A stretch of DNA of 64,000 bases from Actinospineispora spinosispora DSM 44797 (GTDB taxonomy: Bacteria > Actinomycetota > Actinomycetes > Mycobacteriales > Pseudonocardiaceae). A program made the translations under genes and the position numbers. The stretch spans positions 234,273-298,272 of the forward strand of contig NZ_AUBB01000021.1 in the NCBI RefSeq assembly GCF_000429025.1, in the 5' to 3' direction. A model generated the notes under the pieces. That model ran no database searches. It was not told where the DNA came from and was given only the letters and a program-made list of their open reading frames with translations. Below are positions 36,799 through 46,749 of this stretch, one piece after another; the first letter of the stretch is position 1, and every line of letters starts with the position of its first letter.

Positions 36799-37706
36799 GC
36801 GTTCTCCAGGTTCTCGCTCGTCGGTGTGACCCCGGCGCGCAGAACGCTCCGGTCGATGAACTCGTGCAGGGTGGCGCGCATGCCGTCCACGGTGGCGCCG
36901 GGCGTTCCCGCCATCACCTGGATGCCGAGGCCGTCGATCAGCGCGGTCAGCTGGCGGGCCAGCAGCTCCGCGCCGCCCGGGACGAACATTCCGGTCTCCG
37001 CGCCGTGCTCCAGCGTCATCCGGACCGTGCGGTACCAGCGGTCGTAGGACTCCCACTGCAGCGAACGGCGGGACGGGTCGATCGCGGCCTCGGACCAGAC
37101 CTGCATCCAGATCGACCACTCCCGGCGCAGCACCGTGCCGTTGGGCAGCTGCAGGTCGATCAGGCGCAGCAGCCGGAGGTAGGGATCGGTGACGTCGCCC
37201 AGTTCGGCGACCTGCCGGTCGAACGCGAGCTTCACGTTGTGGCGTAACGCTTCGTCCAGCAGCGCGGAGCGGCTGGGGAAGTGGTAGTGGATGGCGGCGG
37301 TGCTGGTCCCGCAGGCCCGCGCGACGTCGGCGGTGCGAACCCGGTGATACCCGTGCTCGGCGATCAGCACCCACGCCGCCTCGAGGATGCGGCGCCGGGC
37401 CCGAGCCCCCCGGCCCTCGGCCGCGGTGCTGTCGGTTCGTGTGGCGCCGCCGGGCAGAGCGGTGTGGGTGTAGGCGTCGTCCCGGCCGTGCAGGAGCCAG
37501 TTGACCGTGACGCCCGCGCGGTCGGCGATCGTCACGAGCTCCTGCGCACTGAACCGGCGGCGCCCCGCGAGCGCCTTGGACAGCTTGGTCTCGTCGAGCC
37601 CGATGTCCTCGGCGAAGCTGCGCTGGGTACCCCCGCTCGCCTCGATCAGCTCCCGCACCCGCTCGGCCACCTGGCTCGAGTCGGGAGCGACCTCCGGTTC
37701 CGGCAT
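36795..37706 (-). CDS. Dual-HTH regulator: XRE-type HTH fused to a TetR-family repressor
   Basis: 303 residues. Residues 14-75 form an XRE/lambda-repressor-like HTH ([20 protein letters not shown]). After a linker, residues 100-150 form a TetR HTH ([36 protein letters not shown]), followed by an all-helical ligand domain. It is the first gene of the nine-gene carnitine operon and so probably autoregulates it. Two distinct inverted repeats lie within 112 bases upstream and could serve the two DNA-binding domains. Confidence 0.9.
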   Translation of the reverse strand: MPEPEVAPDSSQVAERVRELIEASGGTQRSFAEDIGLDETKLSKALAGRRRFSAQELVTIADRAGVTVNWLLHGRDDAYTHTALPGGATRTDSTAAEGRGARARRRILEAAWVLIAEHGYHRVRTADVARACGTSTAAIHYHFPSRSALLDEALRHNVKLAFDRQVAELGDVTDPYLRLLRLIDLQLPNGTVLRREWSIWMQVWSEAAIDPSRRSLQWESYDRWYRTVRMTLEHGAETGMFVPGGAELLARQLTALIDGLGIQVMAGTPGATVDGMRATLHEFIDRSVLRAGVTPTSENLENA

Positions 37707-37736
37707 GGGCGAATACTAGAGACGAACTTGCCCAGA

Positions 37737-37753
37737 TCGCAAGACACTTGCGA
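37737..37753. promoter_or_regulatory. Inverted repeat close to the carnitine regulator start
   Basis: TCGCAAG, spacer ACA, CTTGCGA: perfect 7-bp arms, 31 bases upstream of the regulator ATG. A short symmetrical site of this size suits an XRE-type HTH dimer. It is a candidate operator for the first gene of the operon. Confidence 0.55.
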
Positions 37754-37798
37754 CAAAGAACGGCATACCTGCAGGCTAAGCCATGAGTTGCGCTAACT

Positions 37799-37818
37799 CT
37801 GACTGGATGTCCAGTCAG
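37799..37818. promoter_or_regulatory. 20-bp palindrome, candidate TetR-type operator of the carnitine operon
   Basis: CTGACTGGA and TCCAGTCAG are perfect 9-bp arms around TG, 93 bases upstream of the regulator ATG. The length and the GACTGG half-site are typical for TetR-family operators. It is the strongest palindrome near this promoter. Confidence 0.65.
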
Positions 37819-37885
37819 TTTAGAGTAGAACTATCGAGTCGGTGCAAGATCACCCCACCAGCAACACGGGCAACGCGCGGGCCGA

Positions 37886-37953
37886 CCTCGCAGAGGTTCA
37901 TGTCGCGTCGCAGATGTTGCAACATCTGCGACGCAACACGTAGCTCTGCGAGG
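37886..37953. repeat. Nested palindrome: 30-bp perfect palindrome inside 10-bp outer arms
   Basis: Positions 37905-37934 form a perfect 30-bp palindrome with no central spacer (centre TTGCAA at 37917-37922). It is framed by CCTCGCAGAG at 37886-37895 and its exact complement CTCTGCGAGG at 37944-37953. The structure could form a cruciform or a long hairpin. It lies in the gene-free gap between the carnitine operon promoter and the small secreted protein. Function unknown; neither flank ends a gene here. Confidence 0.75.
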
Positions 37954-38094
37954 CGGGACAAAAGCGACCACAGAGACTCATGGGACTACGCGCAGCGCGC
38001 GAGGGCACAGCCCGATGCGCAAAGACAGCGCCATCGGCACGCCACCCCGTACGGCATGCACGCCACCTGCGAGTGGACACACACACCACCCCCT
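37954..38094. other. Gene-free stretch between the nested palindrome and the dispersed repeat
   Basis: Only short frames without recognisable motifs occur here and codon usage is not gene-like. I see no promoter, operator or RNA gene. Confidence 0.4.
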
Positions 38095-38249
38095 TCCCCG
38101 CGATCCTGGCTAAGCACTTGGCGTGGCCGCCCGCTGTCAACCCTGAAACCTCGCCCCCGAGCCCGCGCAACCAGGAACCCGCGCGAGGCCGGCGAAGCCG
38201 GGGGTTGAGAGCGGGCGGCCACGCCAAGCACACTGAAAGCCAGCGGGGA
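38095..38249 (+). repeat. 155-bp dispersed imperfectly palindromic element, copy A
   Basis: This segment recurs inverted at 63845-64000 with only a few substitutions and one length change. Internally, 27-bp arms at 38117-38143 and 38202-38228 match as inverted repeats at 26 of 27 positions, and the ends (TCCCCGC... / ...GCGGGGA) are also inverted. Translation of either strand gives small Arg/Gly/Pro-rich frames that should not be annotated as proteins. It looks like a non-autonomous palindromic repeat (REP/MITE-like). Confidence 0.88.
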
Positions 38250-38296
38250 AACCCCGAACTCGGAGAACCCGCCGGACAGACCGGGGCAGAAATGCA

Positions 38297-38330
38297 CGAA
38301 CTCCGCACACCGGCAGGTGTGCGGAGTTCG
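38297..38330 (-). terminator. 15-bp perfect hairpin after the small secreted protein gene
   Basis: CGAACTCCGCACACC (38297-38311) pairs exactly with 38316-38330 around GGCA. In the minus direction the hairpin starts 22 bases after the stop of the small secreted protein. No U-tract. Likely an intrinsic terminator. Confidence 0.8.
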
Positions 38331-38352
38331 GCGGGAAAGCAGCAGGGGCCGG

Positions 38353-38562
38353 TCAGAAGCCGTAGGGGGACGGGGCTCCCGGCGTCATCCCGGTCTGGTC
38401 CGACGGCACGCACTGCTGCGTGTTCTGGGGGTTGAGCGTGTAGCCGGGCGGGCACTGAGCAGCTTGGTACGAGACCGCCGGCGTCGCCATGGCAGCCGTG
38501 CCGACGAGCCCCAGGCTCGCGGCGACCGCGCCGACAACCAGACATCCGCGGATGCGCGACAT
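38353..38562 (-). CDS. Small secreted protein with two cysteines
   Basis: 69 residues. The start at ATG 38562 is chosen for GAAAGGA 8 bases upstream. A classical signal peptide is visible: MSRIRG, a hydrophobic core CLVVGAVAASLGLVG and a cleavage site near TAAMA-TPA. The mature part, about 43 residues, is Pro/Gln/Gly-rich with two Cys that could form a disulfide (QCPPGYTLNPQNTQQC). I do not recognise a family. Two iron-box-like sites lie 116-165 bases upstream, and a hairpin terminator follows, so it is an independent unit. Confidence 0.78.
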   Translation of the reverse strand: MSRIRGCLVVGAVAASLGLVGTAAMATPAVSYQAAQCPPGYTLNPQNTQQCVPSDQTGMTPGAPSPYGF

Positions 38563-38677
38563 GATCCAATCCTTTCTCGAACACACCAACGTGGGCTGCT
38601 GAGCCGGTCCGACGATCACCGTGTGATCAGGACAGTAGAAGTCTGGTCAGCGCGTGGTCAACGAAACTCAGCGTCCC

Positions 38678-38696
38678 TTAGGTAAGGTTTAACCGT
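38678..38696. promoter_or_regulatory. Iron-box-like site 1 (DtxR/IdeR/DmdR type)
   Basis: TTAGGTAAGGTTTAACCGT agrees with the degenerate iron-box consensus TWAGGTWAGSCTWACCTWA at 14 of 19 positions, with a perfect left half. It lies just downstream of a minus-strand -10-like TAGAGT (38702-38697) for the small secreted protein gene. Confidence 0.5.
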
Positions 38697-38708
38697 ACTC
38701 TAAAAACT

Positions 38709-38727
38709 GCAGGTCAGGGTTACCTAA
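38709..38727. promoter_or_regulatory. Iron-box-like site 2 (DtxR/IdeR/DmdR type)
   Basis: GCAGGTCAGGGTTACCTAA matches the degenerate consensus TWAGGTWAGSCTWACCTWA at 15 of 19 positions, with a perfect right half TWACCTWA. Its centre is 31 bp from site 1, and the two sites bracket the -10-like hexamer of the small secreted protein gene. The pair supports iron-dependent repression. Confidence 0.58.
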
Positions 38728-38761
38728 GTCAGTGGATCGTTCACACCCGTGTGGTGATCGA

Positions 38762-39037
38762 CTAGATCACGCTGAGTACTACGGTCGCGGTGGCGAACAG
38801 CGCGACCCAGCCCTCGAACACCGTCCGCAGCCACCGTGGGGCCGACCGTAGCTCCATGAAGTCCAGACCGACGAAACGGATCTTGGCGAAGGCCACGACG
38901 AGGACGATCCCGGTGGCGATCCGTCTTCCGGTGGCACCGGTGAGCCCGTGGTCGGTGCCCAGCCACCAGGTGAGGAGCGTGGCCAGGAACAGCCCGGCCC
39001 AGACCAGCGTCGCCCGCGAGCGGACGAGGTCGTTCAC
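38762..39037 (-). CDS. Cytochrome c oxidase subunit IV-like membrane protein
   Basis: 91 residues from a GTG overlapping the preceding stop as GTGA. Three hydrophobic helices are visible: TLVWAGLFLATLLTWWLG, GIVLVVAFAKIRFVGLDFMEL and the C-terminal WVALFATATVVLSVI. The KIRFVGLDFMELR segment is typical of prokaryotic COX4/CyoD-like subunits that accompany a COX3 or NorE protein. No subunit I or II is encoded nearby. Likely accessory to a membrane terminal oxidase or NO-reductase-like complex. Confidence 0.82.
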   Translation of the reverse strand: MNDLVRSRATLVWAGLFLATLLTWWLGTDHGLTGATGRRIATGIVLVVAFAKIRFVGLDFMELRSAPRWLRTVFEGWVALFATATVVLSVI

Positions 39038-39699
39038 GTCAGCACCACCAGGTAGAGCAGGGGGAACAGCACGATCCAGAGCAGGTCGACCATGTGCCAG
39101 TAGACGGCCGCGCCCTCCGCGAACAGCATCCGGTCCCTGGTCACCGTCGCCGCTCGAATCCTGCGCCACAGCACCGTCAACAACGTCGCGCCGATGACGA
39201 GGTGCAGGAGATGGATCCCGGTGAGCACGAAGTAGTACGTGAAGAAAAGGTTCTCGCCGGGACCGTGGCCGGCCGCGGCCTCCCCGCTGTACTCGACGAC
39301 CTTGAGCGCGGCGAACACGATCGCCATCCCGATGGCGACGGCCACACAGCGCAGGGCCTGCGCTCGACGGTCCCGTCGCAGTGCGCTCATCGCGAACGCG
39401 ACGAACACCGAGCTCGTGATCAGCACCAGCGTGTTGACCGCGCCGATGGTCTGGTCGAGCGCCGCCCGCGACTGCGCGAACAGCGCCGGCATCTGGTGAC
39501 CCGTGACCAGGAACGCGCAGAAGAACACCCCGAACAAGGTCATGTCGCCGAGGATGAAGACCCACAGCCCCGTCTCACCGGGAACGTGGCCCTCCGGTGC
39601 CGGGCGTGCCCGGGGCGGAGCGATCGGCCGCGGCGGTCGTTCGCGGAGGAAGAGCGGGCGGTCGGAGTCGGCGCTGCGCGACGACACGTCGTTGGTCAC
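39034..39699 (-). CDS. Cytochrome c oxidase subunit III / NorE-like membrane protein
   Basis: 221 residues from a GTG overlapping the upstream stop as GTGA. The COX3 family hallmarks are GETGLWVFILGDMTLFGVFF, then YFVLTGIHLLHLVIG and the terminal AAVYWHMVDLLWIVLFPLLYL. Five helices are visible, the reduced form seen in NorE and small COX3 proteins rather than the seven-helix mitochondrial type. It lacks the neighbouring catalytic subunit I. Probably assembles with the COX4-like protein encoded next. Confidence 0.9.
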   Translation of the reverse strand: MTNDVSSRSADSDRPLFLRERPPRPIAPPRARPAPEGHVPGETGLWVFILGDMTLFGVFFCAFLVTGHQMPALFAQSRAALDQTIGAVNTLVLITSSVFVAFAMSALRRDRRAQALRCVAVAIGMAIVFAALKVVEYSGEAAAGHGPGENLFFTYYFVLTGIHLLHLVIGATLLTVLWRRIRAATVTRDRMLFAEGAAVYWHMVDLLWIVLFPLLYLVVLT

Positions 39700-40445
39700 G
39701 CGGCGACTCGCGGCGTATCGACGGTCGCGTCCTCCGCCGCTTCGTCGAGCACCGCTCGTCTGATCGTCAGTCCCATGACGATCGCCCATGCGGCGTAGGC
39801 GGCCGCGCCCAGCCAGAAGCAGAAGATGCCCTGCCAGGCGAACGGGCCGTTCTTGAAGAAGTAGGAACAGACCGCCGGACAGAACAGGAACGCGATCCAG
39901 AGGTTGGTGTAGCCGACCCAGCGGGGAAGTACCGGCCGGGCGGCCCCGTCGCCGAGGATCGCCAGCCCGATGACCACCGTCTGGACGACGAACGGCCCGA
40001 TCGGGGTCAGGAAGAGCAACCAGGCCAGGTCGTTCAGGGTCACTGTGAGCTCGGGGGAACGGTCCGGCCGGAACGCCACGATGTTGAGCATGATGGTCGG
40101 CACGATCAGGAGAATCCAGGTCACCGCGCCGGTGATCAGCTGAATGAAGGTGAGGATCGGCGCCCGACCCTCCATCCTGAGCATCTGGATCGCGACGACG
40201 GCGCTGAGCAGACCACCGCCGGACATCCCGATGGTCGCGAGCAGCAGTCCGGCGCGGATGGCCGAAGGATCGTCCGAGTAGAACGCCATGATCTGCGCGG
40301 CGCTGTCGTTGGCGGCGGGCGGGATCGGCAGGATGCCCGCGAGGATCCAGCCCAGGAACACGGCGGCGACCATGACGGGCCCGGACCACGCGCAGGCGAG
40401 CTGAACCTTGCTGGACGGACCGAGTGAGGTCGTCTTGCCGGCCAT
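39696..40445 (-). CDS. Polytopic membrane protein of unknown function
   Basis: 249 residues with about seven hydrophobic segments, including MVAAVFLGWILAGILPIPP, LITGAVTWILLIVPTIMLNIVAF and the C-terminal GIFCFWLGAAAYAAWAIVMGL. The ATG has AAGGGGAG at good spacing. No family signature is recognised. It starts 54 bases after the FGE stop and overlaps the COX3-like gene, so it belongs to the sulfatase operon. Histidines are almost absent, which argues against a haem-binding role. Confidence 0.7.
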   Translation of the reverse strand: MAGKTTSLGPSSKVQLACAWSGPVMVAAVFLGWILAGILPIPPAANDSAAQIMAFYSDDPSAIRAGLLLATIGMSGGGLLSAVVAIQMLRMEGRAPILTFIQLITGAVTWILLIVPTIMLNIVAFRPDRSPELTVTLNDLAWLLFLTPIGPFVVQTVVIGLAILGDGAARPVLPRWVGYTNLWIAFLFCPAVCSYFFKNGPFAWQGIFCFWLGAAAYAAWAIVMGLTIRRAVLDEAAEDATVDTPRVAA

Positions 40446-40499
40446 GATCTCCCCTTACCGTCGTCCGAGGGCGAAATTTAAGGGAGATTAGATACGGTG

Positions 40500-41428
40500 T
40501 CAACGACCCGGTCGGGTTCCCTGTCCGACGTCGGCGGCGACCCGGAAGCCGATGTTCCCGGCCGAGCTGTCAGGTGAGTTCGAGGTCCTTGCGGCCACCC
40601 GGTAGCGGTTGCAGTACGACGAATGGCACAGGTAGGACCCGCCGCGCATCGCCCTCGGGTCGTCGGCCTGCTCGACGCCGGACGGCGGGGCGAACGGCTC
40701 CGAGGTCCATTCCCACACATTGCCCACCATGTTGAACAGGCCGTAGCCGTTGGGCCGGTACTCCTTGACCGGAGCCGTCCCGAGATGGCCGTCGTCGAGC
40801 GTGTTGACGGTGGGGAACTCTCCCTGCCAGATGTTGCAGCGATGCCGTCCGTGATCGGTCAGGGTGTCGCCCCACGGGTAGCGGGCCTGCTCGAGACCGC
40901 CCCGGGCGGCGAACTCCCATTCGGCCTCGGTGGGCAAGCGTGTCCCCGACCAGGCGCAGAACGCCACCGCGTCGTGCCAGGACACGTGCACCACCGGATG
41001 GTTGCGGCGGTCGCCCACGGTCGAGCCGGGCCCTTCCGGGGCCCGCCACGACGCTCCCGATACGGCGACCCACCACGGCGCGTCGACGGCGCGCGCGGTC
41101 GAGATCGCCCGCCCGGGCGGGAGGAGCCGGTCGAACACGAACGACCAGCCGTAGCGTTCCGCGTCGGTGCGGTGACCCGTCGCCCGAACGAATGCGGCGA
41201 ATCGGGCGTTCGTGACGGCGACGGCATCGATCTGGAACGCGGCCACGTCGACCGGCCGGATCGGCGCCTCGCCGTCGGCCGGGTTGATGTCGGCGTCCTC
41301 GCTGCCCATCAGGAACCTGCCGCCCGCCAGCGACACCAGCGAGGTGGCCGGCCGCGCGCGGACCAGCACGGTGAAGTCGCGGGACGGGGGCGTCCCGCGC
41401 CCGCCCGACCCGCGACCCGAGCAGCACG

Positions 41429-41432
<4 letters not shown>
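40500..41432 (-). CDS. Formylglycine-generating enzyme (sulfatase-modifying factor)
   Basis: 310 residues from a GTG overlapping the sulfatase stop as GTGA. The C terminus holds the FGE copper site RGGSYLCHSSYCNRYR with Cys269 and Cys274, followed by ARTSNSPDSSAGNIGFR, close to the human SUMF1 pattern. WEFAARGG and NVWEWTSEPF are further family blocks. It converts the sulfatase active-site Cys to C-alpha-formylglycine using oxygen. Cotranscription with its substrate is strong contextual support. Both catalytic cysteines distinguish it from related non-FGE enzymes. Confidence 0.95.
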
Positions 41433-43783
<2,351 letters not shown>

Positions 43784-43869
43784 ACCCGGCTGCGTCTCCT
43801 CACTGCTGACAGGTGGTGGGCCACCGATGGATTCGTATGTCGATCCCGGTGCGCCGCTATTCGACCCGC

Positions 43870-43897
43870 ATTCCACAAATCATTTCGATAGTGGAAT
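43870..43897. promoter_or_regulatory. Inverted repeat upstream of the sulfatase operon
   Basis: ATTCCAC (43870-43876) and GTGGAAT (43891-43897) form perfect 7-bp arms with a 14-base spacer, 87 bases upstream of the sulfatase ATG. The rest of the 335-base gap (43784-44118) holds only the LysR box described separately. It could be a second regulator site or a LysR activation site. Confidence 0.5.
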
Positions 43898-44008
43898 AGT
43901 CACGACGTGTCGCGAGGGGGAATGGGTCGGCGCTGGCGGTATCGTCACACGTGGCCGCCGCTACGGTCAACGAGGTGCGCGGGCGTGCTCAGTGCGATTT
44001 CTGATGCG

Positions 44009-44031
44009 CCCGATAGACGCCGACTATCGGG
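44009..44031. promoter_or_regulatory. LysR-type recognition site (ATAG-N7-CTAT)
   Basis: CCCGATAG and CTATCGGG are perfect 8-bp arms around 7 bases. The core ATAG-N7-CTAT is the classical LysR T-N11-A box. It lies 88 bases upstream of the LysR start in the divergent gap, consistent with autoregulation and control of the sulfatase operon. Confidence 0.75.
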
Positions 44032-44118
44032 TCGCCGAAAGGTGATCCTGGACAGTGGTGTGCGCAGGCAGGTACAACCTTTCCATGAGTTCGCCGCGCC
44101 ACCCGATCGCGACCTGAG

Positions 44119-45045
44119 ATGGAACGTCGCCAGCTCGAGTACTTCCTGGCCGTCGTCGCGCACGGTGGTTTCACCAACGCCGCGCGCACGCTGCACGTGT
44201 CGCAGCCCTCGCTGTCCCACGCAATCGCGTCGCTCGAGGCCGAGCTGGGCGGCATGCTGTTCCACCGGCTGCCGCACGGTGTCGTGCTGACCCCGGCGGG
44301 GCAGGCGCTCGTCGGCCCCGCCCGCCAGGTCGCCCGTGACCTCGTCACCGCCACGGCATCGGTGCGGGAGGTCCTCGGACTGTCCGGTGGCCGGCTGGAC
44401 ATCGTCGCCCAGACGACTCTCGCGGTCGACCCGCTGGCGGGCATGGTGGGGCGGTTCGTGAGTCTGTACCCGAAGGTCGGGGTACGGATATCCGACCCCG
44501 ACGAGTCCGGTGCCGAGCACATGGTGCGCACCGGCGAGCGCGAGTTGGGCCTGGTGAAATCGACACTCCCGGCACGCGAGCTCGACGGCCTCGAACTGGC
44601 CGACCAGGAGCTGCGACTGGTACTGCCGCCCGTGGACGTCCGGTGCGCGCTGCCGGATGTGGCACCCGTGGCGAGCCACCGCGAGCTGACCGCACTGTCG
44701 TTCGTGACCACTCCGGAAGGCACCGCGACGCGTGTCCTGCTGGAGGAGACGGTGCGGGCCCTCGGGTCCGAACCGCGCATCGCGGTCGAGACCGCGCACC
44801 GGGCGATGATGGTGCCGCTCGTGCTCGCCGGCGCGGGCGCGGCACTGCTGCCCAGGTCGATGGCGGCCGACGCCGAGGCCAAGGGCGCCCGGGTCCATCT
44901 CATCGAACCGGCCCTGCGCTACCGAGGTCGTCTCGTGTGGCGGTCCGGTCCGCTCTCGCCGGCGGCACGCACTTTCGTGGAGCTCGCGATCAGTGACTAT
45001 TCGGCGAACCCGCACGCGATTCCGGCCGTCGGCGGCGAGTCATAG
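44119..45045 (+). CDS. LysR-family transcriptional regulator
   Basis: 308 residues. The N-terminal winged HTH (MERRQLEYFLAVVAHGGFTN, LHVSQPSLSHAIASLEAELG) is followed by the two-lobed effector domain. No clear ribosome-binding site precedes the ATG. It is divergent from the sulfatase operon across a gap containing a LysR box. It is also followed on its own strand by an MFS transporter gene, so it may control both sulfate-ester uptake and hydrolysis. Confidence 0.93.
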   Translation: MERRQLEYFLAVVAHGGFTNAARTLHVSQPSLSHAIASLEAELGGMLFHRLPHGVVLTPAGQALVGPARQVARDLVTATASVREVLGLSGGRLDIVAQTTLAVDPLAGMVGRFVSLYPKVGVRISDPDESGAEHMVRTGERELGLVKSTLPARELDGLELADQELRLVLPPVDVRCALPDVAPVASHRELTALSFVTTPEGTATRVLLEETVRALGSEPRIAVETAHRAMMVPLVLAGAGAALLPRSMAADAEAKGARVHLIEPALRYRGRLVWRSGPLSPAARTFVELAISDYSANPHAIPAVGGES

Positions 45046-45169
45046 GTGGGGTGAATGGCATGAATAGAAATGAAGTCTGGGCCGGCGAACCGATTATGTT
45101 GCTCACCTGAGCTGACCCATGCGACTGTGATTCGACGCGTATCCCGTCATCGTTGACGAAGAGGAATTC

Positions 45170-46561
45170 ATGGCGTTCACAGTTGTAGATGAAGCACCTG
45201 TCACCGGATTTCATCGGAAGCTCGCGGCGTCGTGCTGCGGAGGGCCGCTCCTGGACGGCTATCTGCTCGGAATCGTCGGAATCGCGCTCACCGGAATCAC
45301 CGCCGAGCTGCGGCTGACCACGACCCTCGAAGCGGTCGTGGGGGTGGCCGCCTTGGTCGGCATGTTCTTCGGTGGCCTCGTGTTCGGGCCGATCACCGAC
45401 CGGATCGGCCGCAAGACGATGTACACCCTCGACCTGTTGGTGCTGATCGTCGGCTCCGCGCTCTCGGTGTTCGTCACCTCGGCGTGGCAGCTGATCGTCC
45501 TGCGGTTCGTCATCGGGATCGCGATCGCCGCCGACTACCCCATCGCCACGGCCCTGCTCACCGAGTGGCTGCCGCGTCGACGCCGTGCGCGGATGTTCAC
45601 CTCGGTGATCATCGTCTGGTACGTCGGTACCGCGCTGGCCTACTTCGTCGGGTACCTGATCACCGAGTACCTGGGCAGCGCGGGGTGGCGCTGGATGCTC
45701 GCCAGCGCGGCCGTGCTGGCGGCCGCCGTGTTCCTGCTGCGGCTGGGTACGCCGGAGTCCCCTCGGTGGCTGATCAGTGCGGGCCGTGACGCCGAGGCCT
45801 GCGACGTCATCGAGAAGGCGCTGAGGACACGGGTCACCCCCGAGCAGCTGCGGGCGGGCGAGACGAGCGGCGGTGAACGGCGAGGCGACATCACGGAGCT
45901 GTTCCGAGGCATCTACCTGCGGCGGACCGTGTTCGTCGTGGTCTTCTTCACCTGCGCGATCATCCCCCTGTTCGCGCTGCTGACCTTCGGTCCACAGCTG
46001 CTCGGCTCCTTCGGTCTCGGCACCGGCAACCTCATCAACCTGGGCACCGCGGTCATCAACCTGGTGTTCGCCATCGGGTGCATACCGGCGATGCTGCTGC
46101 TGGAGAGTGTGGGACGCCGTCGGACGATCATCTGGTCGTTCGGGCTGATGGTCCTGCCGCTCCTCGCGCTGGGCGTGTGGACGCACGCCCCCGCGCCGTT
46201 CGTCGTCGGGTTCTTCTGTCTGTACGCCCTGTTCTCCGGCGGCCCCGGGATCCTGGAATGGGGATATCCCAACGAGCTGTTCCCCACCCACATCCGCGCG
46301 GCCGCGCTCGGCGTGGCCATCGCTCTGACCCGGTTCGGTGCCGCGGTCGGCACCTTCCTGGTCCCGTTGTCGTTGGCCGCCTTCGGCGTCTCGGCGACGA
46401 TGTTCCTGGGAGCAGGGGTCACATTCGTCGGCTTCGTGGTCTGCCTCGCCTGGGCCGAGGAGACGCGCAACCGCACCCTGGAGGAAGCCGCGAGTCGGGG
46501 ACCTCAGCACACCGAGTCGGCGTTCCCGACGCCCCACCCGGTCCAGCGTATTGCCCCATAG
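45170..46561 (+). CDS. MFS transporter, sugar/aromatic-acid porter type
   Basis: 463 residues with 12 predicted membrane helices. The first-loop motif reads GPITDRIGRK, the middle loop PESPRWLISAGR and the second-half repeat ESVGRRRT, as in the sugar-porter and related symporter groups. GAGGAA lies 6 bases before the ATG. It follows the LysR gene by 124 bases on the same strand. The substrate may be the sulfated or desulfated compound handled by the neighbouring operon, but this is only positional. Confidence 0.87.
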   Translation: MAFTVVDEAPVTGFHRKLAASCCGGPLLDGYLLGIVGIALTGITAELRLTTTLEAVVGVAALVGMFFGGLVFGPITDRIGRKTMYTLDLLVLIVGSALSVFVTSAWQLIVLRFVIGIAIAADYPIATALLTEWLPRRRRARMFTSVIIVWYVGTALAYFVGYLITEYLGSAGWRWMLASAAVLAAAVFLLRLGTPESPRWLISAGRDAEACDVIEKALRTRVTPEQLRAGETSGGERRGDITELFRGIYLRRTVFVVVFFTCAIIPLFALLTFGPQLLGSFGLGTGNLINLGTAVINLVFAIGCIPAMLLLESVGRRRTIIWSFGLMVLPLLALGVWTHAPAPFVVGFFCLYALFSGGPGILEWGYPNELFPTHIRAAALGVAIALTRFGAAVGTFLVPLSLAAFGVSATMFLGAGVTFVGFVVCLAWAEETRNRTLEEAASRGPQHTESAFPTPHPVQRIAP

Positions 46562-46646
46562 CCCTCACCGGCACCATCCGCGCCGCCTCTGCGAAGTCGG
46601 GCTCGATGCTGCCGGCGACGACAACAGTCGGACTTCGTCGGCGTGC

Positions 46647-46682
46647 GTGCACTATATGCACAGTACGTGCACGATATGCATA
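46647..46682. promoter_or_regulatory. Tandem 16-bp direct repeats, candidate IclR operators of the galactonate operon
   Basis: GTGCACTATATGCACA (46647-46662) and GTGCACGATATGCATA (46667-46682) are direct repeats with a 20-bp period. Each contains the symmetric core TGCAC-N3-ATGCA. They lie 68-103 bases upstream of the first operon gene. The only regulator in the operon is IclR, whose family often binds such paired sites. Confidence 0.65.
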
Positions 46683-46749
46683 GGTGGTGTTAGCTTGCGA
46701 GTGCGCGGACCGGTGGTGGTCCGGCGTCGGGTTCGTGCAAGGGAGCACC

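Noticed and set aside
38095..38249. Small proteins encoded in the dispersed repeat
   Set aside because: The same frames occur in both repeat copies, are Arg/Gly/Pro-rich and follow the repeat, not a gene boundary.
39034..40503. A 489-residue frame spanning the COX3-like gene and the membrane-protein gene
   Set aside because: Its first half is a low-complexity frame antagonistic to the seven-helix protein; the family sequence starts only at the GTG at 39699.
46581..46645. Imperfect inverted repeat CGAAGTCGG / CGGACTTCG between the MFS genes
   Set aside because: One mismatch in nine and a long spacer; too weak to claim as a site.
46647..46682. Tandem repeats as a CRISPR-like array
   Set aside because: Only two units with a 4-base gap, located at a promoter; they fit operators.
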